A DNA stretch of 46,248 nucleotides. It comes from Candidatus Omnitrophota bacterium. GTDB lineage: Bacteria; Omnitrophota; Gorgyraeia; Gygaellales; Profunditerraquicolaceae. Location of the stretch: NCBI GenBank assembly GCA_028712175.1, contig JAQTQQ010000010.1, positions 1-46,248 of the forward strand, written 5' to 3'. The notes under the pieces were generated by a model. The model saw nothing but the letters and a program-made list of their open reading frames with translations. It searched no databases and was not told the DNA's origin. The translations under genes and the position numbers were made by a program. This document shows, piece after piece, positions 1-8,576 of this stretch; within the stretch, counting starts at the first letter, position 1, and each line of letters begins with the position of its first letter.

Positions 1-875
1 CCCCGGCTATCCAAATTCAAGGTATCACTATTAGTAGTATTTCCCGATTTATCCTTAGGGAAGATTTCGCTAAGCGCATCCCAGCTGCCAAGATCCGTCC
101 AGTAAAAGTCAGATGGGATAAGCGCAATCCGCTTAGAATGCTCCATAATCCCGTAATCGACGGAAATCGCCTCGATCTTCGGCCACGCCCTAGGAATGTC
201 ATCCGCCGAATTAATCAGGCATAAGTTAAGATATAATTTAGGCAGATATTTCTTAACCTCCTCTAAAAAAACCGAGGCCTTCCAGATAAACATCCCGCTG
301 TTCCAGAAAAACTTTTTATCCCTAAAATATTTCTTTGCCGTTTCTAAATCCGGCTTCTCCAAGAATTTATCAACCAGCATGCATCCTTTTTTCTTCTTTC
401 CTGCCTTTATATACCCATACCCCGTAGAGGCCCCAAGCGGTTTAATCCCTATCGTAACCAGAAAATTATCTTTAGCGTAAGATACCGCCTTTTTTAACGT
501 CTTTTTAAAATTTCGCACATTTTTAATATAATGATCCGAAGGCAATACTAAAAGCACGGCATTTTTATCAACACGGCCAATCAACTTCGCGCAAAGTCCA
601 ATCGCTGGCGCGGTATTTTTACCTTTGGGCTCAAGGATTATATTCTCATCAGGTATTCCGAATTTCGCCACCTGCGCCTTAACCTCGTAAAAATAAATAT
701 TATTCGTAACAATGTATACCCGTTCTTTATCCACCACCCCTTTTAAGCGCTGGATAGTTGCCTCAAGCAGGCTGGTCTCCCCGATTATCTTCATAAACTG
801 CTTCGGCTCAAGCTCCCTTGAAAACGGCCAGAACCTGCTACCTACGCCACCTGCTAAAATTACGGCATAATTCAT
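1..875 (-). CDS. manC: Mannose-1-phosphate guanylyltransferase, C-terminus cut by window edge
   Basis: The ORF track misses this gene because its stop lies beyond the left edge. Translating the minus strand from the ATG at 875 gives 291 residues starting MNYAVILAGGVGSRFWPFSR, followed by PKQF, the nucleotide-binding signature of GDP-mannose pyrophosphorylases. Further on are DKFLEKPD (the family's F-V-E-K-P motif with L for V), FWNSGMFIWKA and WTDLGSWDAL, all diagnostic. The enzyme makes GDP-mannose from mannose-1-phosphate and GTP in the cytoplasm, supplying mannose or GDP-derived deoxysugars. The start directly abuts the stop of the GT9 gene (876), so it is the last visible gene of the leftward operon. 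It is not known whether a C-terminal isomerase domain follows, as in long ManC proteins. The family call is secure. Confidence 0.93.
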   Translation of the reverse strand, partial: MNYAVILAGGVGSRFWPFSRELEPKQFMKIIGETSLLEATIQRLKGVVDKERVYIVTNNIYFYEVKAQVAKFGIPDENIILEPKGKNTAPAIGLCAKLIGRVDKNAVLLVLPSDHYIKNVRNFKKTLKKAVSYAKDNFLVTIGIKPLGASTGYGYIKAGKKKKGCMLVDKFLEKPDLETAKKYFRDKKFFWNSGMFIWKASVFLEEVKKYLPKLYLNLCLINSADDIPRAWPKIEAISVDYGIMEHSKRIALIPSDFYWTDLGSWDALSEIFPKDKSGNTTNSDTLNLDSR

Positions 876-1781
876 TTAGGAAATTACCTCCTTAACTTTA
901 TTGAAAACTTCATTCACGCCTATATTATTTAAATTTGATTTTTCAATTACGATATGGCCTTTACCCCAAGGGCCCCAACGCCGCGCGGTCTTACCCGGTA
1001 AATCATTCCTAAATAGCGCTATGACTGGCGTCCCCACAGCCGCAGCCAAATGCACCGGACCGCTGTCAGATGAGACAAGCAAAGAGCAGCGTTTTAATAA
1101 CGCGGCTAATTCCGGTAAATTTGTTTTATTGGTCATATCTATAACATTTCCGCCCATATTTAAAGTATTAAGCGATAATCCGACCAGGACAACATCTGCT
1201 TTAAGTTCATCCTTAATGCGCCCTGCCAGCTCCTGAAACTTATCAAGCGGCCACTGCTTAACCGGATCGCTTGTAAACGGATGAATTGCTATTATTTTCT
1301 TGCCAATAAACTCCGGAAAAAAGCTTTCACTCACTCTAAGCGAAATTGATTTATCCTGCGTATGCGCATCGGCCAAACCAACCAACTCTAAATTACATTC
1401 TACCTCGTGCCTATTTCCCAAATATTTTGTGTCCTTTATTTTTTTGGTCAATAAGAATCCCCATTTTCTATCGTACCCCACACGCACGGAAATTGCGGCG
1501 AGAAAACATTTTAAATGGGCTTCCTTGCTCGGGTTTAAAACAACGCATAGATCAAAGTTATATTTTCTTAAATTCTTTTTAACTTCATCCCAAATCACTG
1601 CTTCATCAACATACTCAAGCATAACAGCCAAGTCATAAACTACAGGGCTGACCGCCAGAACAAGGCGTGCTTTCGGATACGCCTCTTTCAACGCCCGCAA
1701 AGCAGGAAGATTAAGCAGAAACTCTCCGAAACGGTCGGAACGGATAACTAATATATTCTTAATTTGCGCTTTTTGCTTCAT
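876..1781 (-). CDS. Glycosyltransferase family 9 (ADP-heptose:LPS heptosyltransferase-like)
   Basis: The product resembles GT9 enzymes, which transfer heptose or related sugars from a nucleotide donor to the LPS core on the inner face of the inner membrane. The N-terminus NILVIRSDRFGEFLLNLPAL and the C-terminal SSDSGPVHLAAAVGTPVIALF are the classic GT9 signatures, and AIHPFTSDPVKQWP is the usual mid-protein donor-site stretch. The ORF track starts at 1802, but that codon is TTG; the ATG at 1781 (301 residues, MKQKAQIKNILV) sits just before the first beta strand and is preferred, although no clear Shine-Dalgarno precedes it. It overlaps the end of the O-antigen-ligase gene by 23 bases, suggesting translational coupling. 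The donor and acceptor cannot be read from sequence. It is the main hint that the glycan joins an LPS-type core. Confidence 0.9.
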   Translation of the reverse strand: MKQKAQIKNILVIRSDRFGEFLLNLPALRALKEAYPKARLVLAVSPVVYDLAVMLEYVDEAVIWDEVKKNLRKYNFDLCVVLNPSKEAHLKCFLAAISVRVGYDRKWGFLLTKKIKDTKYLGNRHEVECNLELVGLADAHTQDKSISLRVSESFFPEFIGKKIIAIHPFTSDPVKQWPLDKFQELAGRIKDELKADVVLVGLSLNTLNMGGNVIDMTNKTNLPELAALLKRCSLLVSSDSGPVHLAAAVGTPVIALFRNDLPGKTARRWGPWGKGHIVIEKSNLNNIGVNEVFNKVKEVIS

Positions 1782-2991
1782 TAGTAAATTTATTAAGGGC
1801 AAGCGAAAAACCGATCAGATACCAGAATATCATGCTGACCCGGGAGTAATAAAGGCTGGTCTCGGTAAGCCCATTGATTAAAAAAGCAATAAGGCAGGCG
1901 ATTAAACACATAGCCACCGTTTTTAAATAATCATCATTCAGCTTGCCTAATGCTCTTGCTGCCTGCTTAAAGACAACAAATAAAAATCCGAGAAAAGCAA
2001 ATAATCCTAATAACCCGGTCTCACCTGCCATATGCAGATATATATTGTGAGCGTAAATCGTATCGGGCGTATGCGCGTATTCCTCGGCGCTTTGCAGCTT
2101 ATATTTCCCGTAATTTTTAGAGAAAGTGTTTAAACCTACTCCAATAAAAGGGTGATGCCTGATCATGTTTATAGTATTGTTATAGATACTTATCCTGTCC
2201 TGGTTGCACATAAATACCAGCGGATTATAATTCACCTGTTTAGCCCATTCTTTTATATTTTTAGGCATTACAAAAGGAAAAATTATAAGAACAGCGATAA
2301 GCGCCGTGGTTAAAATCTTTCTTCTTTTGGCGATACTTAAAAAAAGCACGGCCAGATAAACCCCTAAGCCGGAACCCCTTGATAGAGTTAAATATATCCC
2401 AATAAATGCCAGAACGCTTAAGAAAAACATTAAAATTTTTTTTCTTCCGGAGAAATAAAAGAAAGTAAGCCCGAAGATAACCGGGGTCAAAGCCGACATA
2501 TAAACCCCAAAAACATTCGGATTAGGAAATGAAGCCGTAGGCCTGATCATTCCGATAGCCGATTGCAAGACATTATGGCGCACAAAATCATAGCCAAAAA
2601 TAACCTGCCAGAGCGCATCGACAGACATTAAAGTTACGCCGGCACAAATAGAAATAATTATTCTTTGAACGTGCCTCTTATCTTTAATTTCCTGGCTGCA
2701 TACAAGCAGGATTAAAAATGCTTTCAATAATTTTGATACCCCGCCAAAGCTTGAATTAAAGCTGACGGAATTGGCAACCGAGGCCAGCGAAAACAGAAAG
2801 AATAAAGAAAAAAATACTAAAGTCAGGCGGTCTATAGAAAAAGGCTGTCTGGTGATTAATTTCTTGATTACAAAAAAAGCGCCAAAAATACCGATAAATG
2901 TGTTGGCTAATCCCGGTGCGATAGCTACAGAAAAAGGCATTATTACAATTGACCAATAAATAACAGCATCCAAAATTGATAAGATTTTCAT
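1759..2991 (-). CDS. O-antigen ligase/polymerase family membrane protein (Wzy_C)
   Basis: A 410-residue multi-pass inner-membrane protein with about ten hydrophobic segments. The large periplasmic loop lies between YNPLVFMCNQDRISIYNN and GVGLNTFSKNYGKY; the stretch YAHNIYLHMAGETGLLGLFAFLGF is typical of the O-antigen ligase superfamily, as is TLSRGSGLG in the middle. Members either ligate polyprenyl-linked O-chains to lipid A-core (WaaL) or polymerise repeat units (Wzy), and sequence alone does not separate the two. The ATG at 2991 follows the GT2 stop by two bases and has GGGGGT just upstream. A second member of the family lies at 18646-19935, so one may be ligase and the other polymerase. 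Being next to a GT9 gene, this copy is the better WaaL candidate, by inference. Confidence 0.87.
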   Translation of the reverse strand: MKILSILDAVIYWSIVIMPFSVAIAPGLANTFIGIFGAFFVIKKLITRQPFSIDRLTLVFFSLFFLFSLASVANSVSFNSSFGGVSKLLKAFLILLVCSQEIKDKRHVQRIIISICAGVTLMSVDALWQVIFGYDFVRHNVLQSAIGMIRPTASFPNPNVFGVYMSALTPVIFGLTFFYFSGRKKILMFFLSVLAFIGIYLTLSRGSGLGVYLAVLFLSIAKRRKILTTALIAVLIIFPFVMPKNIKEWAKQVNYNPLVFMCNQDRISIYNNTINMIRHHPFIGVGLNTFSKNYGKYKLQSAEEYAHTPDTIYAHNIYLHMAGETGLLGLFAFLGFLFVVFKQAARALGKLNDDYLKTVAMCLIACLIAFLINGLTETSLYYSRVSMIFWYLIGFSLALNKFTNEAKSAN

Positions 2992-2993
2992 GG

Positions 2994-3671
2994 CTACCCC
3001 CTAAATCTGTATTTTAACATGGCAAAAACTGCCGCAAAAGCATCATCTACCCTGATTTTCTTTCCTTCTTGGTAAGAACGCGGATGATAAGAGGCGTGGA
3101 CTTCTGAAATTCTTAAGCCCCTTCTTAAAGCCTTGCAGATAATCTCTACATCAATATCAAAACCGCATGCAGCAAGCCCCAGAGAATTAAATATTGCTCT
3201 GCGGGCAAGCTTATAACAAGTAGCGTAATCATTTAATTTCGCGCCGAAAAGAAAATTCAGGGTAGAGGTAAGAAATCTGTTGCCCATTCTGTGCGCTAAT
3301 AGGCCGTGATACCCTTTAAAAAAACGCGCGCCCAAAACCAAATCAGCTTTAGTGTTTTTTATTGCCTCAAGTAACAATAAGTAATCATTGGGGTCATATT
3401 CCAGGTCAGCATCCTGCGCTATAATATACTCCCCCGAGGCATTACTTAATCCCGTTAAAAATGAGGCTCCTTTACCGCGGTTAGTGCTGTGGTAAATGAT
3501 TTTTAAGTTGGGATAATGCATCTGGCTTAATATTTGATGCGTGCCGTCCGTTGAGCTATTATCAACGATAATTATCTCTTTATCGATGTTTACTGCTTGT
3601 ATCTTATCAATTATCTGTTTTATAGTTTTCTCTTCGTTATAAACCGGCACAATTACTGATATAAGAGGCAT
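2994..3671 (-). CDS. Glycosyltransferase family 2, dolichol-phosphate-mannose-synthase-like
   Basis: A 225-residue GT-A fold enzyme. It starts ISVIVPVYNEEKTIKQII and continues EIIIVDNSSTDGTHQIL, with the acidic metal-binding segment AQDADLEYDPNDY near residue 90, the D-x-D-like motif of DPM1-type enzymes. It has no C-terminal membrane anchor, so it resembles the soluble short DPM1 type, which transfers a sugar from a nucleotide donor to polyprenyl phosphate. Polyprenyl-phosphate sugars feed GT-C enzymes such as the membrane protein at 8577-10655, a plausible but unproven partner. The ATG at 3671 has an A/G-rich stretch (AAAGG) about 12 bases upstream. A 29-base gap separates it from the dehydratase gene. 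Confidence 0.88.
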   Translation of the reverse strand: MPLISVIVPVYNEEKTIKQIIDKIQAVNIDKEIIIVDNSSTDGTHQILSQMHYPNLKIIYHSTNRGKGASFLTGLSNASGEYIIAQDADLEYDPNDYLLLLEAIKNTKADLVLGARFFKGYHGLLAHRMGNRFLTSTLNFLFGAKLNDYATCYKLARRAIFNSLGLAACGFDIDVEIICKALRRGLRISEVHASYHPRSYQEGKKIRVDDAFAAVFAMLKYRFRG

Positions 3672-3700
3672 GAGCTATTATTTACCTTTCTAAAAATAAA

Positions 3701-4672
3701 TTAAAAGTAATCTTTATACCATTTATAGGTTGCTTCCAGGCCTTTTTCAAGCGAATACTTAGGCCTCCACCCTAAAATCCTATCAGCCTTGGCACTGGAA
3801 AGGTATTGCCTATCAATCTCCCCTTTTATTTTTCCTTTACTCAGTATCCGGGGGTTCAATCCTGTTTTTCCCGCAATCTTAAGGATCAATCCTACAAGCT
3901 TAATTACACTTATGGGCTTACCTGTCCCGAAGTTAAAAGCCTCACCAAACTCAATTTTCTTCTTCAATAAACTTTCGGCCAAAACAAAATACGCATCTAC
4001 AATATCCCCGACAAAGGTATAATCCCTTAAAGGCGCGCCATTACTTCTTACAATCGGGTCTTTGCCTCTAATAGCCGAACGGAAAGTATCGGGTATAATT
4101 CTTGAGAAATTAAGATCAGCCGGTCCGTAAATATTAGCGCACCTTGTAACCGCAATCGGCAGCTTGTATGTATGGGCATATGTCCTGCTAAGAATATCAG
4201 CGCAAGACTTGGAAGCATCATAAGGATGCAAAGCGATCAAAGGAGCTCTTTCCTTATAAGGAAGCCTCTTATGCTCTCCATATGCTTTATCGCTTGAAGC
4301 TACAACCATGGCTTTAATCCCATAGACCCTGGCCGCATCTAATATATTCCATGTGCCTTCTATATTGGTTTTAAACGTGCCAATAGGAGAATCATTTGCT
4401 ATGCCTACAATAGCTTGGGCTGCGATATGAAAACAAACATCAATCTTGTTATTTCTAAATATGGAACTGATAAGCCTGCTATCTGATAAATCGCCCCTGT
4501 AAATCTTACATCTTCGGCTTAGCCCATCGATCTCAAACAAGGAACGTTGTATATCTTCTTTGAGTAAAACAATCACCTTAGCTTTATAAGAGAGAGATCT
4601 TTTTACGACATGGGAACCTAAAAATCCGTTTGCCCCCGTAATAAAAATCACTTTATTTTTCCAAATACTCAT
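3701..4672 (-). CDS. rfbG: CDP-glucose 4,6-dehydratase-like SDR
   Basis: An extended short-chain dehydrogenase of 323 residues. It has the NAD site GANGFLGSHV near residue 13, the SSDKAYGEH stretch typical of CDP-glucose 4,6-dehydratases, and the catalytic Y-D-A-S-K (about Y151/K155). These enzymes convert CDP-glucose to CDP-4-keto-6-deoxyglucose. The neighbour upstream is the matching cytidylyltransferase, which strongly supports the substrate. The ORF track starts at a TTG (4714) inside the upstream gene; the ATG at 4672 is better because it overlaps the upstream stop by one base (TAATG) and has GGGAGG four bases before it. No RfbH dehydrase is visible, so the pathway may diverge from the classic dideoxyhexose route. 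Confidence 0.87.
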   Translation of the reverse strand: MSIWKNKVIFITGANGFLGSHVVKRSLSYKAKVIVLLKEDIQRSLFEIDGLSRRCKIYRGDLSDSRLISSIFRNNKIDVCFHIAAQAIVGIANDSPIGTFKTNIEGTWNILDAARVYGIKAMVVASSDKAYGEHKRLPYKERAPLIALHPYDASKSCADILSRTYAHTYKLPIAVTRCANIYGPADLNFSRIIPDTFRSAIRGKDPIVRSNGAPLRDYTFVGDIVDAYFVLAESLLKKKIEFGEAFNFGTGKPISVIKLVGLILKIAGKTGLNPRILSKGKIKGEIDRQYLSSAKADRILGWRPKYSLEKGLEATYKWYKDYF

Positions 4673-5379
4673 TATTCCTCCCAGATTTTCCAGGCAGCCT
4701 TTCGCTCTTTCCAAAGCTCATTTAATTCAAGGTTGTCCTTATAAGTATCCATGCATCTCCAAAAACCTAAATGCTTAAAAGCATTGAGTTTTTTATCTAT
4801 TAACAACCGTTTAAAACTATCTTTTTCCAGTATATCATTTCCTTTAAGATAACCAAAAATATTCCTATTAAAGACAAAAAAGCCGCCGTTTATCCAATGG
4901 TCTAAAATAGGCTTTTCCTCAAAATGCGTAATAGACTGTGTATGTGGATCTACTCCCACTATACCAAACTGGGAAAAAGGCTTAACCACCGTAATAGTCG
5001 CGCTCTTTTTATGCTTCCTGTGGAAATTGACAAGCTTTGATAAATTAATATCGGCCAAGCCGTCTCCGTAAGTAGCAAGGAAATGATCCTCGTTTATATG
5101 CTCTTCGATTTTCTTTAACCTGCCGCCGGTGTTGGTATTCTCTCCGGTCTCAACGAACGTAATCTTCCATTGTTTTACTTTTTCAAAATACTCCCTGATA
5201 TTCTTGCCCTTATACCCTAAACAAAGGATAAAATCATTAAATCCATAATGAGAATAAATACTCATTATATGCCAAAGAATAGGCCTCCCCCCTATCGGAA
5301 ACAGCCCCTTGGGAAGGTCGTCATTGCCCATCCGGGTTCCTTTGCCTCCGCACAATATTACCGTTTTAATTATTCCCAT
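4672..5379 (-). CDS. rfbF: Glucose-1-phosphate cytidylyltransferase
   Basis: A 235-residue nucleotidyltransferase that makes CDP-glucose from glucose-1-phosphate and CTP. The N-terminus TVILCGGKGTRMGNDDLPKGLFPIGGRPILWHIM carries the nucleotide loop and the conserved Lys. LATYGDGLADINL holds the metal-binding Asp, and ITHFEEKPILDHWINGGFFVFNR and GFWRCMDTYKDNLELNELW are highly typical of RfbF rather than of RmlA or GalU. It is slightly shorter than the usual roughly 257 residues, mainly at the C-terminus. It is followed with a one-base overlap by the CDP-glucose dehydratase. The pair provides CDP-4-keto-6-deoxyglucose, the branch point to dideoxy, amino or C-methyl sugars. Confidence 0.93.
   Translation of the reverse strand: MGIIKTVILCGGKGTRMGNDDLPKGLFPIGGRPILWHIMSIYSHYGFNDFILCLGYKGKNIREYFEKVKQWKITFVETGENTNTGGRLKKIEEHINEDHFLATYGDGLADINLSKLVNFHRKHKKSATITVVKPFSQFGIVGVDPHTQSITHFEEKPILDHWINGGFFVFNRNIFGYLKGNDILEKDSFKRLLIDKKLNAFKHLGFWRCMDTYKDNLELNELWKERKAAWKIWEE
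4677..4682 (-). promoter_or_regulatory. Ribosome binding site fixing the start of the CDP-glucose dehydratase
   Basis: GGGAGG on the minus strand sits four bases before the ATG at 4672. It supports that start over the TTG at 4714, and the TAATG overlap implies coupled translation with the upstream cytidylyltransferase. Confidence 0.7.
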
Positions 5380-5382
5380 TTT

Positions 5383-6414
5383 CTATTTTATAGCTAAAAG
5401 CTTCCAGCTCTTTGGCCGGAATAACAATCTCGGTAAAATCAAAAAAAACATTATAAAATTCTCTATTCTTCTATGTTTCATAAAAAAATAGGCAAGCCTT
5501 ACTTTAAAAGTAAACTTTGCTCCCCTATTTTTATACTTCATTATATAATCATCCGCTAAAGATGTGAATACGGCTTTAACCCTCCTGAAACCTCCGAGGC
5601 GAGCGCCCCTAATCCACTCCAATATGTTATAAGCAGTATCTCCAAAACCCTTCTCCTCCATTTTCTTATAAACTGGATGCACCTTTTCTAAAACACCTTT
5701 AGCGGCTTCGTTGATCAAAACCAACCGGCCTTCCGGCCTTAAAACCCGCCTGATCTCGGCAAACACATCCTTTAAGTTTTTACTATGATGAAGTACTGCT
5801 GAACCGAATACTACGTCAAAAGAGTTGTCCATAAAAGGCATGCGGTGCATATCGGAGAATAATCTTTCAAAATATGCCTGCTTTACATAAAGATCGGACA
5901 CCTTTAAATAATTACTTATATCCAAAGCTGCTACGCTGCACCCTTTTTGCGCAAATTTAAAAGAAGCATAGGAAAAACAGGCACCTATCTCCAATACCCT
6001 CTCACCCTTGCGCAAATTCAGGCCGTCCATAGCCGAATAAAATCTTCCTGAAGCCTCGGCTGTACTCTGAAAGCTGCCTCCGGGCTTAAAAAAATACGAC
6101 CCGTCACCCTCGGGAAAAACAAGGAACTTATCTTTAAACTTCTCTATTGTCTGGTTTGTTATCCTGTATTTATTACCGGTTTCATCAGTAATATAATCAT
6201 CCTCATCCATCGCCCTTCTTTCGCGCAGGACACCTTCATTCGGATTCCGCAGGAAATCAATTATGCCGCCTTCGATCTTATATTCTGACCGGCAGCTGCC
6301 GCAGGCTATTTTCCCCGTTCTTACCTCAATCTGGTCAGAGATGCCTTCTTTTACCGATAATGAATTGGCCCTGCAATTAGGGCAGAGCAGAATACTTAAA
6401 ATTTCCTGTTTCAT
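5383..6414 (-). CDS. SAM-dependent methyltransferase with N-terminal zinc ribbon
   Basis: A 343-residue protein. Residues 1-55 form a Trm112-like zinc ribbon (C11-x2-C14 and C38-x2-C41, ending KIEGGIIDFL). A class I methyltransferase domain follows, with the SAM-binding loop VLEIGACFSYASFKFA near 140 and the motif FDVVFGSAVLHHSKNLKDVFAEIRRVLRPEGRLVLI. This architecture is common in polysaccharide clusters, where such enzymes methylate sugars or lipid-linked intermediates; the acceptor is unknown. The SAM loop lacks the usual D-x-G-C-G core (E-I-G-A-C instead), a tolerated variant. The C-terminal tail is hydrophobic and basic (RLAYFFMKHRRIENFIMFFLILPRLLFRP), suggesting membrane association. 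It lies between the radical SAM gene and rfbF. Confidence 0.85.
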   Translation of the reverse strand: MKQEILSILLCPNCRANSLSVKEGISDQIEVRTGKIACGSCRSEYKIEGGIIDFLRNPNEGVLRERRAMDEDDYITDETGNKYRITNQTIEKFKDKFLVFPEGDGSYFFKPGGSFQSTAEASGRFYSAMDGLNLRKGERVLEIGACFSYASFKFAQKGCSVAALDISNYLKVSDLYVKQAYFERLFSDMHRMPFMDNSFDVVFGSAVLHHSKNLKDVFAEIRRVLRPEGRLVLINEAAKGVLEKVHPVYKKMEEKGFGDTAYNILEWIRGARLGGFRRVKAVFTSLADDYIMKYKNRGAKFTFKVRLAYFFMKHRRIENFIMFFLILPRLLFRPKSWKLLAIK

Positions 6415-6442
6415 TAACCAGCCTTTCGTCTTAGGAGAAATT

Positions 6443-7840
6443 TTAATACCTATTGCGCAGCATATTTATGAATCTTATTATTTTCCTAATATTTTTATGG
6501 AAACCATTAACAAACTTCGGCCTGTTATCCCTGTTATCAGGCAACGCATAATCCCAGAAATATTTATAATTAAACGGCAGCCTTATGCCGCTATTATTAA
6601 TTGCTTTTCGCCATCTGTTCAAAGTCGCCGTGTTGTGCTCTTTAGTGTAATAGTATACGGAATCTGTCCTTACCCAAATCTTTTCATTATACTCCCTAGC
6701 CTTAATCATGTCGCGGTAGATCTTTGTTCCCGGTAAGATATACAGCATCGAAGCACCCGGGCCATGGGTTGATTTTATATTTTCATTTAAATAATTTACC
6801 GATTCCTTTATTGTATCTTCAGACTCTCCCGGAGCACCAACACAGAAAAATGCCCCCGTTGACATTCTATCCGCGTATTTAGCACAGATATCAAAGGCAT
6901 TCTTTACCTCTTCTTTTGTGATTTTCTTTTCAATGACTTTAAGCATTTTATCCGAAAGGCTTTCTACTCCCCATGTTATATGCTTGCAGCCTGACTCAAC
7001 TAACCTGGCGACCATCTCTTCGTTAACCGGCCTAACCCGGCATGAAATCGCATACTCTATGTTTTTTCTTTTAAGGATCTCAGCCAGCTTAATAGTCCTG
7101 TCTATGCCTAAATTAAAGGTGTCATCATAGAAAAATATCCTTTTTGCACCCATGCTTTTTATATAATCCACCTCCTCCCCCACTCTTTCCGGGGAATTCA
7201 TCCTGACATTCTGGCCCCAGAACGAAGAAGTTGAACAAAAAGAACAATTAACCGGGCACCCCCTTGAGGTAATAAGATAGGCAAACTCGCTGCTCTTTAT
7301 CTTTTCGGAGGCATAAGAATAATCCGGTATCGGTAAATCGTCGAGATTAGATATTTTCTCCATAACAGGGTTGGATTTAATTCCTGTTTTGCCATCTTTA
7401 TAAACCAGCCCGCTGATATTCTTATAATCCTGCCCGGACCCTATTGCAGCGCACAATTTATAAAGCGAAGCTTCTCCCTCCGACTGAATAATAAAATCGA
7501 TATAATCATAGAAATATTCAAAAACCTGACTGAACAAGGTTGACGGATGCACCCCTCCCAAAACAACCACGGTGTCCTTGCTGATCTTTTTTATGCCTTT
7601 AATAATTTTATAAGCGCCCCAACGGTTAAATGAATTAAATGATACGCCTATTAAATCGGGCCTAGTTTGCTTGATAGAGCTAAAAAAATCTCTAAGGCTG
7701 CGGTTAAACTGGCAGCCGTTATAATCATAGATATCTACCCTATGGCTCCTTTTTAAAGAAGCGGAAATATAACCTAAACCCAAGGGGTAACCTTTAAGAT
7801 TTAATTCCTGCGATGGAGGATAAACCAATGCTACTTTCAA
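6443..7840 (-). CDS. B12-binding-domain-type radical SAM enzyme
   Basis: A 465-residue radical SAM protein of the BchE-like class. Residues 1-150 form a Rossmann-like domain (MKVALVYPP, PDLIGVSFNSF, VVLGGVHPS) of the cobalamin-binding type. The iron-sulfur motif is RGCPVNCSFC, with C195, C199 and C202 in C-x3-C-x2-C spacing. A C-terminal extension of about 120 residues follows. The cobalamin signature D-x-H-x-x-G is not visible (the equivalent stretch reads YDYNGCQ), so B12 may bind base-on without His or not at all. The start must be the TTG at 7840, because a TAA precedes it in frame and the protein begins at once with the first strand. Relatives perform C-methylation, ring rearrangement or methylthiolation; the reaction here is unknown. 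Confidence 0.85.
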   Translation of the reverse strand: MKVALVYPPSQELNLKGYPLGLGYISASLKRSHRVDIYDYNGCQFNRSLRDFFSSIKQTRPDLIGVSFNSFNRWGAYKIIKGIKKISKDTVVVLGGVHPSTLFSQVFEYFYDYIDFIIQSEGEASLYKLCAAIGSGQDYKNISGLVYKDGKTGIKSNPVMEKISNLDDLPIPDYSYASEKIKSSEFAYLITSRGCPVNCSFCSTSSFWGQNVRMNSPERVGEEVDYIKSMGAKRIFFYDDTFNLGIDRTIKLAEILKRKNIEYAISCRVRPVNEEMVARLVESGCKHITWGVESLSDKMLKVIEKKITKEEVKNAFDICAKYADRMSTGAFFCVGAPGESEDTIKESVNYLNENIKSTHGPGASMLYILPGTKIYRDMIKAREYNEKIWVRTDSVYYYTKEHNTATLNRWRKAINNSGIRLPFNYKYFWDYALPDNRDNRPKFVNGFHKNIRKIIRFINMLRNRY

Positions 7841-7858
7841 TTAAACCAGCATCCTTTC

Positions 7859-8575
7859 TTATCTGCGGCAAACGGCAATAAAATCCAGGCAATTATCCAA
7901 ATTCTTCTCTGACCAAAGAAAATAACTGCAGTTTGCCTGAGCAAAAAATCTTTTTACCGGATCCAGCCTAGCCGGCAGTAAATTAAATAAACCTATTTTC
8001 TTAAGCCGGCGGTTAATCTTTAAAGCAACCCCTCTTTTTAAACCGAAGATCTCAACCCGTTTAAAATACTTCTCAAGCATTTCCTTAAATTCATCAATCA
8101 GATACTCTTTAACATGGAATTTATTATATGGCACCTTACTGCCAGGAGAAGCATCTTTGATGTTACAGGTAGAGCATATAAAAATACCCTCATCCTTTAA
8201 TAAGCTTGAAATATCCTCAAGGAGCTTTTCTGTATCGCTAATATGTTCGATATTCTGAAAGGAACAAATAACATCAAATTTCCTGTTTAGGCTGCTTAAG
8301 TTTGCAATATCTAAAATACTAAATTTAAGACCCGGCTTACTATATTTATCTCTGGCATAATTAATAACCGCCGGATCATAATCAATCCCGGTAACTTCCT
8401 TAGCAAAGCCGGCAAGAAAATCAGAACCGTACCCCTCCCCGCAGCCGATATCTAAAACACTTTTACCCTGGACAAATTCTTTGGCAAATTTATAGGCACA
8501 GAAATGACGGGCAATCATCAAGGGGGTTTCCTTTTCTAAAAGTATCCTTTCTCCGGTGTTATCAATCTCGATCAT
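7859..8575 (-). CDS. Class I SAM-dependent methyltransferase
   Basis: A 238-residue methyltransferase. It contains the SAM-binding loop SVLDIGCGEGYGSDFLAGFAKEVTGIDYD around residues 38-68, then FDVICSFQNIEHISDTEKLLEDISSLLKDEGIFICST, the acidic post-II and motif IV region. The family is the broad UbiE/UbiG-like group found in O-antigen clusters, probably an O-methyltransferase for a sugar or glycan end; no feature reveals the acceptor. It ends 18 bases before the radical SAM start and starts one base after the GT-C gene's stop, so all three are probably co-transcribed. Confidence 0.82.
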   Translation of the reverse strand: MIEIDNTGERILLEKETPLMIARHFCAYKFAKEFVQGKSVLDIGCGEGYGSDFLAGFAKEVTGIDYDPAVINYARDKYSKPGLKFSILDIANLSSLNRKFDVICSFQNIEHISDTEKLLEDISSLLKDEGIFICSTCNIKDASPGSKVPYNKFHVKEYLIDEFKEMLEKYFKRVEIFGLKRGVALKINRRLKKIGLFNLLPARLDPVKRFFAQANCSYFLWSEKNLDNCLDFIAVCRR

Positions 8576-8576
8576 T

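Noticed and set aside
196-480. ORFs at 196-480 (+) and 17-202 (-)
   Set aside because: Both are shadows of the edge-truncated manC gene, whose own frame is open through the whole stretch and carries all family motifs.
6263-6736. Plus-strand ORF of 157 residues spanning 6414-6443
   Set aside because: It is antisense to the zinc-ribbon methyltransferase and radical SAM genes, with no motif or ribosome site.
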